Positions 1 through 12,582 are shown, counted from the first letter of the stretch. The stretch: 64,000 nucleotides of DNA from Coptis chinensis (GCA_015680905.1 CM027383.1:37012501-37076500); one strand, 5' to 3'. The notes: a model not told the origin generated them from the letters alone. Made by a program: numbers and translations.

Positions 1-216
1 CTCATAGACTTAAAACGACTAGTTAGATTAGAAAACATCCATGCTAGAGCACTAGGAGTGGAAACTAACTCTATCTACTCCCTATATCTCAATTGGTTGA
101 GAGTAGAATAAATCTTTGATAAACAAGAGAGCATCAAATCATTAAGTTTAGTTTACTTTACGCTGAGAATTCATCAGAGTTCATTCGTAGGTAAACTATT
201 CATTTTGAGTTTATCA
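1..216 (+). repeat. 5' LTR of copy A, 3' end only
   Basis: The LTR start lies outside the window. The end is placed at TTATCA (211-216) because the 3' LTR begins TGATAAG (9894), giving matching inverted ends, and because the copy B LTR also ends in TTATCA. A TGG primer-site start follows two bases later. Confidence 0.75.
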
Positions 217-218
217 AA

Positions 219-236
219 TGGCCGCCATCTTAGTTG
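219..236 (+). other. Primer-binding-like site
   Basis: The sequence TGGCCGCCATCTTAG begins two bases after the LTR. It starts with the TGG expected of a tRNA 3' complement and loosely resembles the tRNA-Asp site (TGGCGCC...) used by Athila elements. The match is poor beyond the first bases, so tRNA identity is uncertain. Confidence 0.4.
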
Positions 237-344
237 CACTTTATCATTGTTTTCATAATAGAATTAGTAATTTTAAGTCCCATTTCACCCACCCACCCTT
301 GTTTGATTCATACCGTGGTTGCCGCTTCAGTTTTGGAAAAATCC

Positions 345-545
345 GCGAGAAAACGATCGAAGCGCCACGCTTCAAAAGAGAGCGACCCGCGCTTATCTTA
401 TCGACTTTCGTTTATACATCGAAGGCGCTTCAAAGAGAGCGGCGCGCTTATCAAAGACTTCTCGTTTATACATCGAAGCGCGCCTGCGCTTCTAATTCGC
501 TTATCTTATCTTATCGCGAGCTCGACTTTGCCTTGAGCGCTACTT
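345..545 (+). repeat. GC-rich imperfect repeats in copy A leader
   Basis: Two to three imperfect copies of a roughly 60-bp unit carry the boxes GAGCGACCCGCGCTT and GAGAGCGGCGCGCTTATC, each followed by a TTTATACATCGAAG stretch. The boxes resemble those of the arrays before ORF B (6860-7035 and 58356-58602). An open frame of about 109 codons crosses this stretch, but it starts at the primer site and looks like no known protein, so I do not call it a gene. Confidence 0.55.
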
Positions 546-1184
546 AAGATAGAAGATACCGCCGCCCTTCCCTGAATTTCCGGATTTCCACAGGTTTGAT
601 TTGAACTTCGAAGTTGTCAAGTTTTTCAGTGTTCTATTCTCTTATAAACACTGAACACGCCAGAACAAGACGCTTATTCATAAGTTTAAGCAAGGATCTA
701 ATCGTATTCCTTTCTTCCACACCTCGTCGATCTCCCCGTTAGAGGTTTATACTAGTATATCGAATTGTTTGGAGTGTTGCATGTGTAGTTAAGCTCGACT
801 TAGTCTTGCATGAGATTAAGGTCCGGGTCGCATAAAACACCAACGTAAATACACAACAACATCAACAATCAAGTCTATCTAGTATACCACACACTACACC
901 TCTAACTACTATTCCACACACACCATACCGATATAATGGGGAAGAAAGAGAGACTCCTCTCTCGACTTCTACAAAGCCTCGAGCGATAGCCCCAAATCTT
1001 GCATCGCTCTAGCAAAACCCAATGGGGATTTCAGAATCCCTCCAAATATTTTTAATTTGTTACCCGCTTTTTCATGGTTTAGACCATGAAAAACCTTACC
1101 AAAGATACGCGTAGGATTGAACAAGTCCTAACAACATTCCACCATCCTACGGTTGGTTCGAACAAATTAAATTAAGGGTATTCC

Positions 1185-1720
1185 CCTTCACCTTAGCCGA
1201 TAAGGCTGCCTTGGTTAACCGCCCTGCCTAATTCTCGTGGACTCGTGGGCTAAACTTGTTCAAATTGTTTATGGAACATTTTACCCACCCCTAAAGACGG
1301 ATGAGATGCTTTCTAAGATTCATTTTTTTCGACAAAATCCTCATGAAACATTTTCAGAGGCTTGGAATCGCTTCACCGACCGCTTATAGAGTGTCCACAT
1401 CATAACTTAGCTTAAAGACACGTTAGTTCGTGTTTTTTCAAAGGACTTCAACATCACCATAAAGAAGTCCTTGACATAATGAATGGGGGTAGTTTCTTAA
1501 ACAAAGGAGCCTCTGAGGCTTATAAATTTTAGAGGACCAAACTAAGCGTAATAATAATCGGGGTAGTGACGATTATTCCCGGCCCCGCTAGTTCTTCTTC
1601 CACGCTTAAGGCTACCAAGATGTTTGAGGTTAAATCAGATCCCGAGCTTAAAACTCTAATGAATCCTCACAAAAAGGTAGATGCCATTTTCTGACAACAA
1701 AAGCCAATCCCCCGCTATGA
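1185..1720 (+). pseudogene. Gag (capsid) remnant of copy A
   Basis: Short in-frame pieces read as plant gypsy gag: FTLADKAA, then FMEHFTHP, FDKILMKHFQRLG and a stretch on deploying a small post-capsid linker (HHHKEVLDIMNGG in copy B). They match, in order, the much better preserved gag of copy B (63415-63996). Gag would assemble the virus-like particle in the cytoplasm. Stops and several frameshifts break the frame, and the CCHC knuckle seen in copy B is reduced to an unreadable stretch near 1700-1800. An N-terminal part before 1185 is not recognisable. Confidence 0.65.
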
Positions 1721-1899
1721 ATGTAAATTCAAATCCATGTAGTTTTCATTGAGCCCCGAAAGCATCCCTAATCCCATCGCCCTATAGCCTATGAACAAAG
1801 CTTGTTCCATTAATAGTGAACCTAACGCCTCTTTGAGACAAAATCCCAACTTCGGTTGGAGAAATAACCAAAACGCCACACCTCGCGGTACAATCATCA

Positions 1900-2280
1900 A
1901 TATGTTAGGGCTAACGCAAAGCTTTAACCAAGCCCCACTACGACAAGGACAGTGGTCGTGGTAATTTTAATAATTATAACAACCAAGTGCAACCTCGACA
2001 AGGTCAAGCACAAGGTCAAGGTAATTATAATAATTATAATGCTAATAGAGGTATCGCTCCGTAAATAATAACTATCAAAATCCACCAATAAATAATTCAC
2101 GGAAATAGTTCCAAGAACACCACCCGTGACCACTACACCCACACAACCGGATCGCCTTGACACCTTTTATACAAGTGAGCCAAAACTTTTCCAAACCATG
2201 GCTCAATCCAACCAAAGCCTTCTACAACCGTGAACTAATTTAACCCAACAAATTGGCTCAAGATAAAGCCCAAACCAAAG
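1900..2280 (+). pseudogene. N/Q/G-rich gag-protease linker remnant
   Basis: The DNA here (caaggtcaagcacaaggtcaaggtaat..) encodes broken QGQ/NYN-type repeats. They are homologous to the asparagine- and glutamine-rich linker between gag and protease that is readable in copy B at 63110-63414. Confidence 0.55.
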
Positions 2281-3650
2281 GTGTGTTTTCGTGTAACGCA
2301 ATACCTAATCCTAAAACAACAAACACAGCCTTTTGAGGTAACGGATAATACTAGTAATGAATATGAAAATGTAGGTGAGATAATGCAATCACCACTCCGC
2401 TCGGGCAGAGTGGTTGATAACAAGGTAACTATGCCTATAGTTACCCCACCAAGAGTCCCTACACCGCTATATTACTAGATAATCAAATAGAAACTCAAGA
2501 GCCTACCACCGTAGAGAGGTCCCAGCCATAACACAACCAAAGAAACTAAAAGCCACGGTTAAACATCCAGTGATACCATTGCTAAATATAGACGTAAAAC
2601 CACCGCTTCCACAAAAATTAGCCATGTTAACTAAGGATACAAATTATGAGGAGATTAGTGGATGTTTTAAGAATCTAACTATAAACCTTCCCTTCCTCAA
2701 GCTATTAAAAGCTACCACATCATGCTAAGTTTTTAAGGAATTGTGGTACTACTAGGCGTAAGACAAATATACCAAAAGACGCTTTTTAACGTAACAATTC
2801 CCCAACCTTATCCGAACATAATGGAATTGTTAAGTACAAGGACCCCGGTCGCCCTATCAGATAATGCACCTTAGAGATTCCTATACGACGCATCGCTTTA
2901 TTAGACTGGGGCTAGTGTTAACTTACTCCCATTTTATTTGTATAGACAAATAGGTCTAGACAAAATGCAACCCACTAAAATGACGTTGCAATTAGTCGAT
3001 CGGTCTATTAAGTATCCTAAGGGTGTAGTCGAAAATGTGTTGGTAAAAGTTCAGGATTTCTACTATCCGGCTGATTTTGTAGTCCTCGATACGTAAGTCG
3101 CTAACCACTGGGTCTCCGATCATCATTTTAGGGGCGCCCTTTCTTGGCAACCGCCAACGCGCCATTAATTGCCGGATGGTTCAATGTCCATGTCTTTTGG
3201 CCATCTTGTCGTTGAAGTCAATGTTTTAAAACAAGGACACAGCATTACCCGATTCGCCTATGGATGGAGAGGTTAGCATGATCGAGAGCTTTGCTCGAGA
3301 TTATTTCAACAACACGCTCCCCGATAGTCATATGCCCAAAATTCTTTCCTTTGGAAAGTCGACTCAATATTTTCTTTCCTACACTAGTCGATACACATGT
3401 TATTGACGAGGATGGGATAGATGACTTTTCAAAGACGTAGAGGACTACCATAGTAATGTGGATATGACCAATCTAGATGAGGAATTTGATGAGTTTCTTC
3501 GAGTAGGTGACAATTCACCCTATCAAGAACTAACTAGCACAACATCCACCTCGATTCCCCCTCCTTCCACCCTTTCAAAGGAACCCCGAAGTTTGCACTC
3601 GATCCCGTTGTTTCTTCCAGGTTTTATAATTTTTAAATCCTCCTAACAAA
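2281..3650 (+). pseudogene. Retroviral-type aspartic protease remnant, copy A
   Basis: The linker text (NTSNEYENVGE, LRSGRVVDNKVTMPIVTPP) is followed by the protease core. The active-site segment reads LLDWGASVNLLPFYLY at about 2896-2945, then MTLQLVDRSIKYPKGV and VQDFYYPADFVVLD. The D-x-G-A-S active-site form is kept here, whereas copy B has D-F-R-E-S. The protease would cleave the gag polyprotein in the particle. A C-terminal extension to about 3650 (FDEFLRVGDNSPY) is homologous to the tail of copy B. The frame is broken repeatedly, and no reverse transcriptase follows. Confidence 0.75.
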
Positions 3651-4304
3651 CAGATACTTCGTAGGACAAACTTTGTGACACCTTCATTTTCAAAATTGAG
3701 ACAAAGCCCCTACACACACAATGAATGAGTTCGTGCTAAAACCACATCCTCATCAGGTACAAGCCGTCTTTCTAAAACTTATCCATATCCACCATATCCT
3801 TCACAACCATTCACTTTTCCACACTTATTTACTAGAACACCCACTCATTCAAAAATGAAAAGAAGGTGCATGATAGGTTACACAATAGGGTTGTCCAACT
3901 TCGCTTTGATTCCACTAGGTCGGTCGAGGGAAATCTTGGTGTTTCATTGTATTTGGATATGTTTTCTCGTGGATATTTATTTATGGAATGATCCACAACT
4001 ATTTCGGGTTGTTGATATATGATCAACCGTGATGTTCATACATATGTTTTAGATAAAGTCTTGAGTATCCGACTATAAACGACTCAAATTTCTCGTGGTT
4101 GGTGCATTTCCTTTCATTCCAATATATTGGTGAGTGCACCATTAAGGTAACCGGCCCTCCCTATGGAGTGTGTGGCTGTCAGAAGTACCGGATCCTAAGT
4201 CCACGGTTCACATAGTTCACGTTTTCCACTCTTGCATGTTTTCTCGGATTTTGAGTCATGTTTCTCTATGGTGTGAATTATGTCTTTATTGCTTATTGTT
4301 TTTC

Positions 4305-4345
4305 CTTCTAAAAAAAAAAAAAAAAAAAATAAAATAAACATAGTA
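4305..4345. repeat. A-tract in copy A
   Basis: Near-pure A run. A longer run of 29 A lies at 4714-4742. Both sit between the protease and ORF A modules and create artificial lysine-rich frames. Confidence 0.8.
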
Positions 4346-4418
4346 ATCTAGGAAGTCTCGAATCGACTTTAAAAGACCATCGCTAAAAACAAATTTTCTA
4401 AAATTCTTGTAAAAATTT

Positions 4419-4433
4419 GTTTGGGGTGGGGTG
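4419..4433 (+). other. Internal PPT-like purine tract 1
   Basis: GTTTGGGGTGGGGTG lies downstream of the gag-protease module. The equivalent tract in copy B is at 61064-61076 on the minus strand. Confidence 0.55.
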
Positions 4434-4708
4434 TTCGTGTTTCCATACTAAATGTTTTATGTCCCACTAGAGTTGCTTAGGCCGCTTTATTGTATTACGA
4501 TTATTGGATTGACATGATCTATTAATTTAGAGTTCATTCGTCAAGATAACTTACGCCATGCACGCACTTCGAGGCGTTTTCCACTATCTCATATGTCATC
4601 CGAAGTCGGAATAGAGTGTTTTATGGATCATTGATAGGAAATTCTCTCCTGATCATTTCCATATCTCATTCGCAAAAATCGGACCGTAACGGCGGGAATT
4701 TTGATTTG

Positions 4709-4744
<36 letters not shown>

Positions 4745-5130
4745 GAAAATTTTGATTTTGGGCTTGGGCCCAACTTCGCGCCCACCACTTCGCCCATGGA
4801 GAGCGCCAAGGGCCTTTTACATTCTCACGACCAGTTCATCGCTTCATCTTCCATTAACGCCATTACCAAGCTCCAAACCTAAAAGAAAATCAAAATAAAA
4901 AGAAAATACAAACAACCCACGCCAAAAATCAAATCCAAACCTCAAATCGACTTCAAAACACCAACCATCACTACCACCACCGATTTCTATTATCAAAACC
5001 ACCGAAATTAAAAAATTTTTGGTGCTGCCGCCACCACGCCACCACCACCACCATTGTTCTTAAAGTCGGTCAAGGTTTAAACCACCACCACCACATCCTA
5101 TATAAACCCCAATCGACATTTCAAAACTAG

Positions 5131-6290
5131 ATGGCTCAACGCCAGATTATACCGAGCAGATTTTATCACCGACCATTTCGCTACCGCTTTACGGTGACGA
5201 ATGGCTAGTAGAGATCGAATAGTCTCGGTACTTAATCAAGACTTCTACCATGAAGACTTGGTCGACGGTTCTACAACACCCGGAGTTGAGGGGAGTAAGA
5301 TTTTTGTTTTGGTGAGGAAGAAGAGGAGGAGTTGACTACGGGTCGTTGGTCGAGATTCTAGGCATTCCGCCTAGAATCAACTGATGCCGAATACAGATCC
5401 CCAGCTTTGATGGGGTTGAGCCATTGATGGCGCATCGGCCATCAATGGGAGCTACAATCCAAACTCCCATTGTGTCAGGCGCCAAAGCTTTTTCGAGGAC
5501 CAACCAACCGCTACCAGCCCAGTGGATTGGTCGGAATGTCCTAGGCAAGGACAAGGTCGCTGATATCGGTCCGACTCGCCTTCCACGCCCTATGGATACC
5601 CAGAGCGAAGCACGATTTCTCAGATCCCGGAGTTTTTGCTCAACATAATCGAGGATCGGACGGTCGTTGGCACCTCTTCCCCGCGGCTTATCACTAAGAT
5701 CATGTTGAAGATGAAGGCAACTCCGGCTCGAGAGGATTTACATTACCCCGCACGGGAACCCGCCAGATCTATAGGGAGTGTGTCCAACAAGTCTGGAAAT
5801 TGCCCGAGGATAGGAACAGGAGGAAGAGGAGGAGGCAGGGGAGATGAGGATGAGTCGGAGGAGGATGAGGAGGATGGCACCGCTTTGATACGGATGCCTT
5901 CCGAGGTGTTGGGTTCGATGCCGAGCGCATGACTATGCTACATAGGGGCATGCGCTCACTCAACACTCTCTCGCAGGCTCCTCCGACTCCGACTCGACAG
6001 CCACCATTCACCACAACTTCGAGCCCGCGACCCAGGGGGAGGATGAGAGATGGGAGCAGCGAGGGTCGGAGATGGAGCCCAAGGCCGCTTTAGAGAGTGG
6101 AGATGCTAGCACGCTTCCCACCTCATACGCATCGCCCGAGGACACAATTTACTAGGCATGAGCGCCGCCGACGAAGGACGCATCGCTCACCGGACCTTCC
6201 GAGCCCGTGAGCCACCACTGAGATCAGGCTCTCCGCCACCGCTGGGCAGGTGTTTAGAGAGGATGAGGAGTGATAGTCCCGTTATTTATG
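5131..6290 (+). pseudogene. ORF A module of copy A
   Basis: A start region reading MAQRQIIPSRF at 5131 aligns with the ORF A start of copy B (60396, minus strand). Downstream the frames are interrupted many times. An acidic low-complexity segment (DEDESEEDEEDG, about 5850-5880) and a proline/serine-rich end are the only clear landmarks. The protein is not a polymerase or integrase. In copy B the corresponding product contains a segment resembling the plant transposon protein fold and a coiled-coil tail. Its function is unknown. Confidence 0.5.
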
Positions 6291-6453
6291 TTTTAGTAGT
6301 TTGTTGTTGTTTTATTTACTTTTGTTGTCTTTATTGTAATGTAATTTTATTTCAAGAATTTGAATTTTGTAGTAATATCAAAATGAAATTTTAATATAAG
6401 GGTTTATTTTCATATTGTGTGCTTATTTCATATTGACCACACCTTCCAAACTT

Positions 6454-6470
6454 GTTTGGGGGTGGTTTGA
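6454..6470 (+). other. Internal PPT-like purine tract 2
   Basis: GTTTGGGGGTGGTTTGA is almost identical to the genuine 3' polypurine tract plus LTR start (9880-9899), but it lies between ORF A and ORF B. It is present at the same place in copy B (59016-59032). Confidence 0.7.
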
Positions 6471-6859
6471 TTATTTCAAGTGTATTTTTATAAAACCCTA
6501 GTGTTAGAATTTCATCATGGAGTAAGGTGAAAATATGGTAGTTTAGGCATATCCGCGGATTGAGAATCATTGTAGGATGAAATCTAGATTAAATAGGTAC
6601 ATTCACCATAAAATCCAAATAAGAGATAATCGGGTTTGAATTAGAATCCGTGAGATGAGTTGTTTTCCGCTGAAGTTTGGAAATTTTAGGATTTCCTAAA
6701 CCGCCAAATTAGTTTTGGCAACTTTCCGATCCATTCTAGCAACTTTATACCTATATAAACTTGATACAATCTATCCTCACAACTCACACTACACCTAAAC
6801 TCCATCACTCACCCTTCAAACCCGCGATTCCCACGCTTCGACTTCATTTTCGCAATTTC

Positions 6860-7035
6860 AGAACTCGAGAGCGCCCGCTCTCTAGTTGAGCGCCGCGCCC
6901 CTAAAATTCTGTCGAAAAATTTTGTCGAGCGCCTGCGCTCCTAGTCGAGCGCGACCCGCTAAGTTACCGGAAATCAAAAAAAAAAAGAGCGCCGCGCTTC
7001 TAAGTTGAGCTAGCCGCCCGCGCCCTCGACTCTCT
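6860..7035 (+). repeat. GC-box array upstream of ORF B (copy A)
   Basis: Several degraded boxes of the type GAGCGCGACCCGC and GAGCGCCTGCGCTCC are spaced tens of bases apart in otherwise AT-rich DNA. The regular version is at 58356-58602 in copy B. Confidence 0.6.
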
Positions 7036-7059
7036 CGACCAGAAATTTTCCAGTTTTTC

Positions 7060-8040
7060 GAGGTAGTATCCGAATCATTCGCAGCTATTCCAAAGCGTAA
7101 TTTAGAGATGACATCTCCAATATTGATACCGAACAGTCTTTTCAAGATTTGTTCCAAAGCACTACTTACGGTGCTTGGTTTTCATGAGGTGATCACATAT
7201 GTTGGTCGGGAACCTCTTATGGTAAGACCGGGTGAACTTTATTCTCCAAAGACTTGCATCTTATTTTTATAATAACTGCATTTTCTTTGAGAGACCGGAT
7301 GGAGAACAAGTGTTCTCCATCAACATTGACAATGAACCAATGGAGATTACCGTGTTCTTGCTAGCATTTGTTCTCGACTTGCTATGCCCGGCACGAGATA
7401 CAAGACCCATGGTGCTATTGGGTCGATAATATGCATGTCTACACTTTATGAGTCTTTGCACGAGGCTTATGGGGCGTGCATTTTTCAGATTGAGGACCAA
7501 AGGGGACTATAACGTTGCCCTTGGTAGCCCGGGTCCATGAACATAGGAACTGTTATGTTTTGGATAATGCTAAACATTTTGGGGGAATGGCGCTTTTCTT
7601 CCGTGGAATGACGCCACTTGCAGCCGTTTTCCTTGCTTTTTAGCCAATGGACGCCCGGTTCTATGACCTTCCCGTGACTTTGATGTCTAGTTTAGCACGA
7701 GCCTATACTATGAGGCATAAGTACCTTCTTATGCCCGTTCTAATTTCAATGATTATGCTATGTTTCTTTTCCGCTTTTTTGTACACGCTTCACGGATTGG
7801 ATTAAGGTAGACACGGTGCGACCCACCAATAGTATTATCCGATCTTTCCGCGGCAATGACTTGGCATGGGTGGCGGATACAACCTCACCAGTTGCACCCT
7901 ACACCCCATCGCACCAAGTGGCACTTAATAGGTTAGCAACCATAGATGATAAATGGCGGAAGCCCGCAAATTATCATAGCATGGCAGATCGCTGAAGGAA
8001 CCCTCACTTCTTTATAGAAGTAGAGGATGACTAAGATGAC
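7060..8040 (+). pseudogene. ORF B module of copy A (ATHILA ORF-1-like)
   Basis: Broken frames read MTSPILIPNSLF, then FERPDGEQVFSI and NIDNEPMEITVFLLAFVLD (about 7290-7370), FQIEDQ, and NIGTVMFWIMLNI (about 7540-7575). They match the ORF B product of copy B in order. The arrangement of a tryptophan-anchored helix, an FYDN-like motif and an alternating hydrophobic segment resembles the ATHILA ORF-1/plant transposon protein families, whose function is unknown. At least four stops or frameshifts inactivate it. Confidence 0.6.
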
Positions 8041-8260
8041 TAATAAATAACAACGGAGTGGAGGTAAGTTTTAGTTTTCGTTAGTGTCCGCTTTATGTCC
8101 CAAGCAATTTAATTATGTTAACCCCATAATGGGTGGAACTCTTATAGAGTTGTGGTCCGCTTTTATTTCCTATATTAGTACGCTCTAACATTGTTTTATA
8201 GATGTTTCTGAATTTCACGCCGCTTCAATGGTATTTTTCCTACCCTCTTTATTTACAATG

Positions 8261-8296
8261 CTTTGAGGACAAAGCATGCTTTTGTTTGGGGGCATA
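8261..8296 (+). other. Internal PPT-like module 3
   Basis: CTTTGAGGACAAAGCATG followed by GTTTGGGGG repeats the arrangement found before the 3' LTR (a GAGGACAAG element, then a G-rich tract). It ends the ORF B region. The copy B equivalent is at 57126-57158. Confidence 0.65.
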
Positions 8297-9856
8297 GAAT
8301 CACGGTAATTAAGACATCCGTTAGGATATAGATATATATAATATGCATTTGTTTTCGAAGTTAAAATTTCAAAAATTTAAAAATATAAATAAATAAGTTT
8401 ATGCTATACACTTAGGAATATTGGTATTGTTTTCTTTCTCCATGCTTTTAACAATCTAGAAGTCTCACATAGTTGTTGATCGTAATTAATTGTTAGAAAC
8501 TTAGGTTAATAATGTAGGTAATAATCTTTGCATCTATCTATAAATATATTACATGAGTATCTATGATTGTTAGCAAGAAGTTTTCAAATCTAGGCTAGAG
8601 TATTTATTCTACAAATCCCGTGGAGAATATAGCCTAAAGCCTTATATGAGTGAAAAACATTTGAGAAATGACACAAGGGAGAAGTAAAACCGGATAGAGA
8701 AATCACACGCCCACTTGCTTGATCACTAAACCATATCCTAAGTGAGAATTTAGGCCGCTTTTGGATCGATATAGCCAGTAAATTCAAACCTATGAATTAT
8801 TTTCCGCTAGTCACCACTCGAGCCCGTTTCTTTAGCCTTCCATACACCACAATTCCTTTACCCCGTTACAAAACAAAAACAAAAATAAAAAAAAAAGAGA
8901 ATAAATCAACCTACCCAATTTAGAATAAGTCCGAGAATAGAATGAGTGAAGAAAGAAGAAGAGAAAACCCGTGGTAAACAAAAATTGTTACTTGCTTCGT
9001 AAAATAAAGAAAAGAAGTTTCCATCCAAAGAAAAGAAAAATAGAAATAAAAAAAAAAACTCCAAAAAAAAAAAAATAGAATAAAAAGGAGTCAAAAGCCA
9101 AAGAAAAGAAAAAAGAAAAAAATATGGCTAAGGATGGAAACAAAGTATAGAAGCAAAAAGAAAATAACAAGGTTTTCTAAGTTACATAATACTAAGACTC
9201 TATTATCTCAGACTTGTCCTTTTGAATATCCATTTCCTTCCTTCTTAAACCATCTCCTAATCCCCAGAAACACCTAATAAAGACCTCTAGCTCAATTAGG
9301 AATAAGGTTAGTGTGATAGTAAGTGGCGATGTGTTTGATTGACCCCGCTTCCTTTTGTCATTCATTGAGATTGTAAGGTAAAGTGTGCCCATCGCATTAA
9401 TCGGAGTAGCTTAAACTTGAGTGCAAAAAATCGAGTGTTGTTTCTTGACTATTATTGTGAGAACCTACTTAAGGACGCTTATTCGAAGTTCTCGTAAACA
9501 AACCCGCTAAACATTTGATAGTACTACTCATCAGATATATGTTTATTGTAGATGATTGATTATTATGCATATATTAACTTAGGGTTTTGACCGGTTATTC
9601 TTATATAATTGCTAGAGAGATGTATAGATAGTTGAGCATGAATAAGGAAACAATAGTTTTATTTTCTTAGTCGCCAGAAGATAGATGAAGTTTGTGAGTA
9701 CCTTCATCGAAAAACTCTCACGAGGTTATAACTCGGCCCACTAGGGAATTCCTAGTGGTTTAAGGCCTTGTTGCATATGGTCAATGCAATCGCGACTCAA
9801 AAAAACGAGATTAGGTAGAACTCCATTTTTGGTCACTTATTCTAATTTTTTCATTT
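8297..9856 (+). other. Non-coding 3' region of copy A
   Basis: AT-rich DNA between PPT-like module 3 and the 3' polypurine tract, collinear with 55590-57120 of copy B in inverse orientation. I find no supported coding sequence; A-rich stretches near 9040-9120 give artificial frames. Confidence 0.6.
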
Positions 9857-9893
9857 GCTTGGAGGACAAGCAAAATGTCGTTTGGGGGTGGTT
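9857..9893 (+). other. 3' polypurine tract of copy A
   Basis: A GGAGGACAAG element is followed by GTTTGGGGGTGGTT immediately before the LTR start TGATAAGAG. This is the usual primer for plus-strand synthesis in plant gypsy elements. Confidence 0.8.
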
Positions 9894-11243
9894 TGATAAG
9901 AGCCCAAAAACTGTAGTTTTAACCCCTTAATAATCATACCGTTAGACCAATTATGTGAATAATAAGTAAGAGTTAACACCGACACGCTGTTTTTATGCAT
10001 TTCGTGTTTCAAAGTCCATTATGCGTAAATGTACCACTTTAGCGAGATAAAGGAGCAAAAGTCGCAGAACTTCCAAAGCCGTGATCTTTGGACTCAGACC
10101 TCGAATTGGGCATACCTTATGTCAAAACGACCGCTCGGAAAGAGCTTTGTAATGGTCCAAGCCTTGACCCAATCAGAGGAGCAGAAGTGGACGAAAAGTC
10201 TGTGGAAGTCAACTGCAGCTGAAGAGGCCTTTTGGATCGAAGAATTGGTTTTGGGCCCGATTCTCCGCCCAAACCATGGCTCCAAGCCCATGCACGAATT
10301 TTGATCTGATGTATAAAACAAAAGCTTAAGTCTTTGTTAATGGTAGATAGATAATGGTAGATTAATTAGTAGAGAATTAGGGTTCATTAGGTTTAGAATA
10401 GAAAGTAGCCATTAAAATAGCTTCTAGATCTAGATTTAATTGTTTTTCTTTAATTAGTTTCAAATCCCTTATTAGATTAAACCTTGAATCTTGTTCTTCA
10501 TTTGATTAGATCAATAAAGTAGTATTCTTTATCCATTTCGATTTTGTCAATTCCAATTCTAGATCTAATTTCAATTTATGTCCTTAGTTCAATTTAGTCA
10601 TTAAATTAGATTTCATTATTGTTTAATTAAATAAATTTCAATGCTTTATATTATGTTTAGTTTTAATATAAATGGAAATGATTATGAATGATTCAAGGCT
10701 AAACCTCCATTAGAGGGGGTTGTGAAGCCTTGATGAAAGCTTGATTCCGACATCGTAGAGTCGCCGTGATTTTCTATTCCACTCTAGAAATGATTAGTTC
10801 ACCATGAGAATGGGTTTAATTGTTCACATGCTAGTTATAAATTGGTAGAAATGCCATGTATAATTAGGGATTAGGAATAACCAATTGTTTCATGGGCGGG
10901 CGATTCAATTCGGATTACTTAATTATTCGTCGTTAGTGGATTAAGTTGAGTTAAGGTGGAATCAATCCCCTCTAACTCCTTATCATAGAATCAACGTAGC
11001 ATTCCCTTAGTTATTCGATAACCGACTAGTTGCATCTTGTGGGTAGTTGCATCGTAGTATAATTTCCCTTCGTCAGAAACTCTCATAGACTTAAAAACGA
11101 CTAGTTAGATTAGAAAACATCCATGCTAGAGCACTAGGAGTGGAACTAACTCTATCTACTCACCTATATCTCAATTGGTTGAGAGTAGAATAAATCTTTG
11201 ATAAACAAGAGAGCATCAATCATTAAGTTTAGTTTACTTACGT
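9894..11243 (+). repeat. 3' LTR of copy A
   Basis: It starts TGATAAGAGCCC after the polypurine tract. Its last 160 bp repeat positions 1-170. Homology to the 5' LTR stops at about 11243 (..agtttacttacg), so the last 45 bp or so seen in the 5' LTR, including TTATCA, appear lost or unrecognisably diverged. For that reason no target duplication can be read. Confidence 0.75.
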
Positions 11244-11946
11244 TTTGGATTAAGTAGTTCATTTCAGAGGTAACATCCCATTATCCCAACATACACAAGC
11301 AAACCCCATAACACATATAAGTATCATAGCAATTATACAATAACTTAGTGAGTTGTTCTTGTCAACATCGTGAACAATTCAACGTTTATAGCAAAGCAAA
11401 GAAAACCTGCTCTAACCTCTGAAGACTCCACCACCAACTTTCTCCGAATACTAAATTGTTTCTGCAAGGTCTGCAACACCAAGCTCCATAGCGCAGCACA
11501 AGGAAATGGTACTTTGCAATGGTCGCTTTACCTGTAGGAAATAACAAGAGTGTACAGTGTACATGAAACAGATGAGCTTTATTCCGCCCAACTACAAAAA
11601 TCTCAATGTTTTGCAAGTCTTCAAGCTGATCTGAATTGCACGATTCAGTCTTATGGTCAGCAACCAACACTAAACAGGTGAAACCTGAAACAAAAGTGGT
11701 TGTAGCTCACCTCAGAGGTGCAATTTAAAGATTAAAACCCCAAACTTGACCAATAAAATAAAAGAATCTGGGTTAGGTCCACATGCAAGGATTCCCGCAG
11801 GTTTTAATGTTAAGCTCAAACTTAAAGCAACTCTCATATCAGTTTTAATACGGGTCCTCTTGATTAAAATGTGGGCAAATGCAACAAGCAAGGACTCAAC
11901 TGTACGTGACTAGGCCAAAAAAACATGGTTATTTATTAGTTCTAGA

Positions 11947-12386
11947 TATGGTTGTCAATGGGTTTCGATAACCCGATAGCCGATCGGAACCAAACCGATA
12001 AAAAATGGTTTGGGTTTTAATAATTTTGTTTGCCCTCTGCCGACCCGAAACCGAACCGAACCGATAAGATAATGGTTTGATTTCAGGTTTGCCTTCCACC
12101 GAACCGATATGAACCCGAACTGATAAGATGACATTTTAGTAATATTTATGATTAATTTTGTATATGTTTATCAATTGTGTGTATGAAATTATTTGATTTA
12201 ATTGATTGTATAGTTTTCGGTTCGGGTCGGTTCAGTTTCGGATTGCAATATATTTTATTGGTTCGATTCGGTTTTGGATGAAATATAATATTATTGGTTC
12301 AGTTTGGTTTCGGGTTCCCAATTTTCTTATCGGTTCGGGTTCGGATTTTACAGAACCCAACCCAAACCGATCCATTCACAGCCCTA
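11947..12386. mobile_element. hAT-type MITE
   Basis: 440-bp element with imperfect terminal inverted repeats (TATGGTTGTCAATGGGT against TAGGGCTGTGAATGGAT) and an exact 8-bp target duplication GTTCTAGA at 11939-11946 and 12387-12394. The interior is rich in GGTTCGGGT/ACCGAACC repeats, as is common for this MITE type. It sits inside the esterase remnant. Confidence 0.85.
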
Positions 12387-12582
12387 GTTCTAGATACATT
12401 TGTTGAATGGAACCACGAGGGACATCAATAACTGGAGTTAAAGAGTTTGCATTACTCAACTACAAACATGCACTTTTAATCTATTTTTCGAAATGTTCAC
12501 TGCCTAATAGCATGTTAGAGTTACAGAAAAGTAAATGGCCCAATAGAATATCAAATTTGCACGTAAAGTATACCATATCAAG

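Larger units (their letters stand above)
1..11243 (+). mobile_element. Non-autonomous Ty3/gypsy-like element, copy A
   Basis: The last 216 bp of an LTR open the window, and about 160 bp of that sequence (ctcatagact... to ...agtttactt) recur at 11081-11243, so the two ends are direct LTR copies. Between them lie a primer-binding-like site, decayed gag and retroviral-type protease, two further coding modules (ORF A, ORF B) and a 3' polypurine tract. No reverse transcriptase, RNase H or integrase motif is visible anywhere inside. Every reading frame is broken by stops and frameshifts, so this copy is dead. The same architecture recurs in inverse orientation at 46374-64000. The ORF B module resembles the ATHILA ORF-1/plant transposon protein class, so I place the element loosely near the Athila/Tat lineages; that placement is inference. 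Confidence 0.85.

Noticed and set aside
218-547. 109-codon open frame right after the LTR of copy A
   Set aside because: It starts within the primer-binding-like site, consists of GC-rich repeat translation and resembles no gag N-terminus.
4616-4882. 88-codon frame with a long lysine run
   Set aside because: The lysines come from an A-tract; no conserved content on either side.
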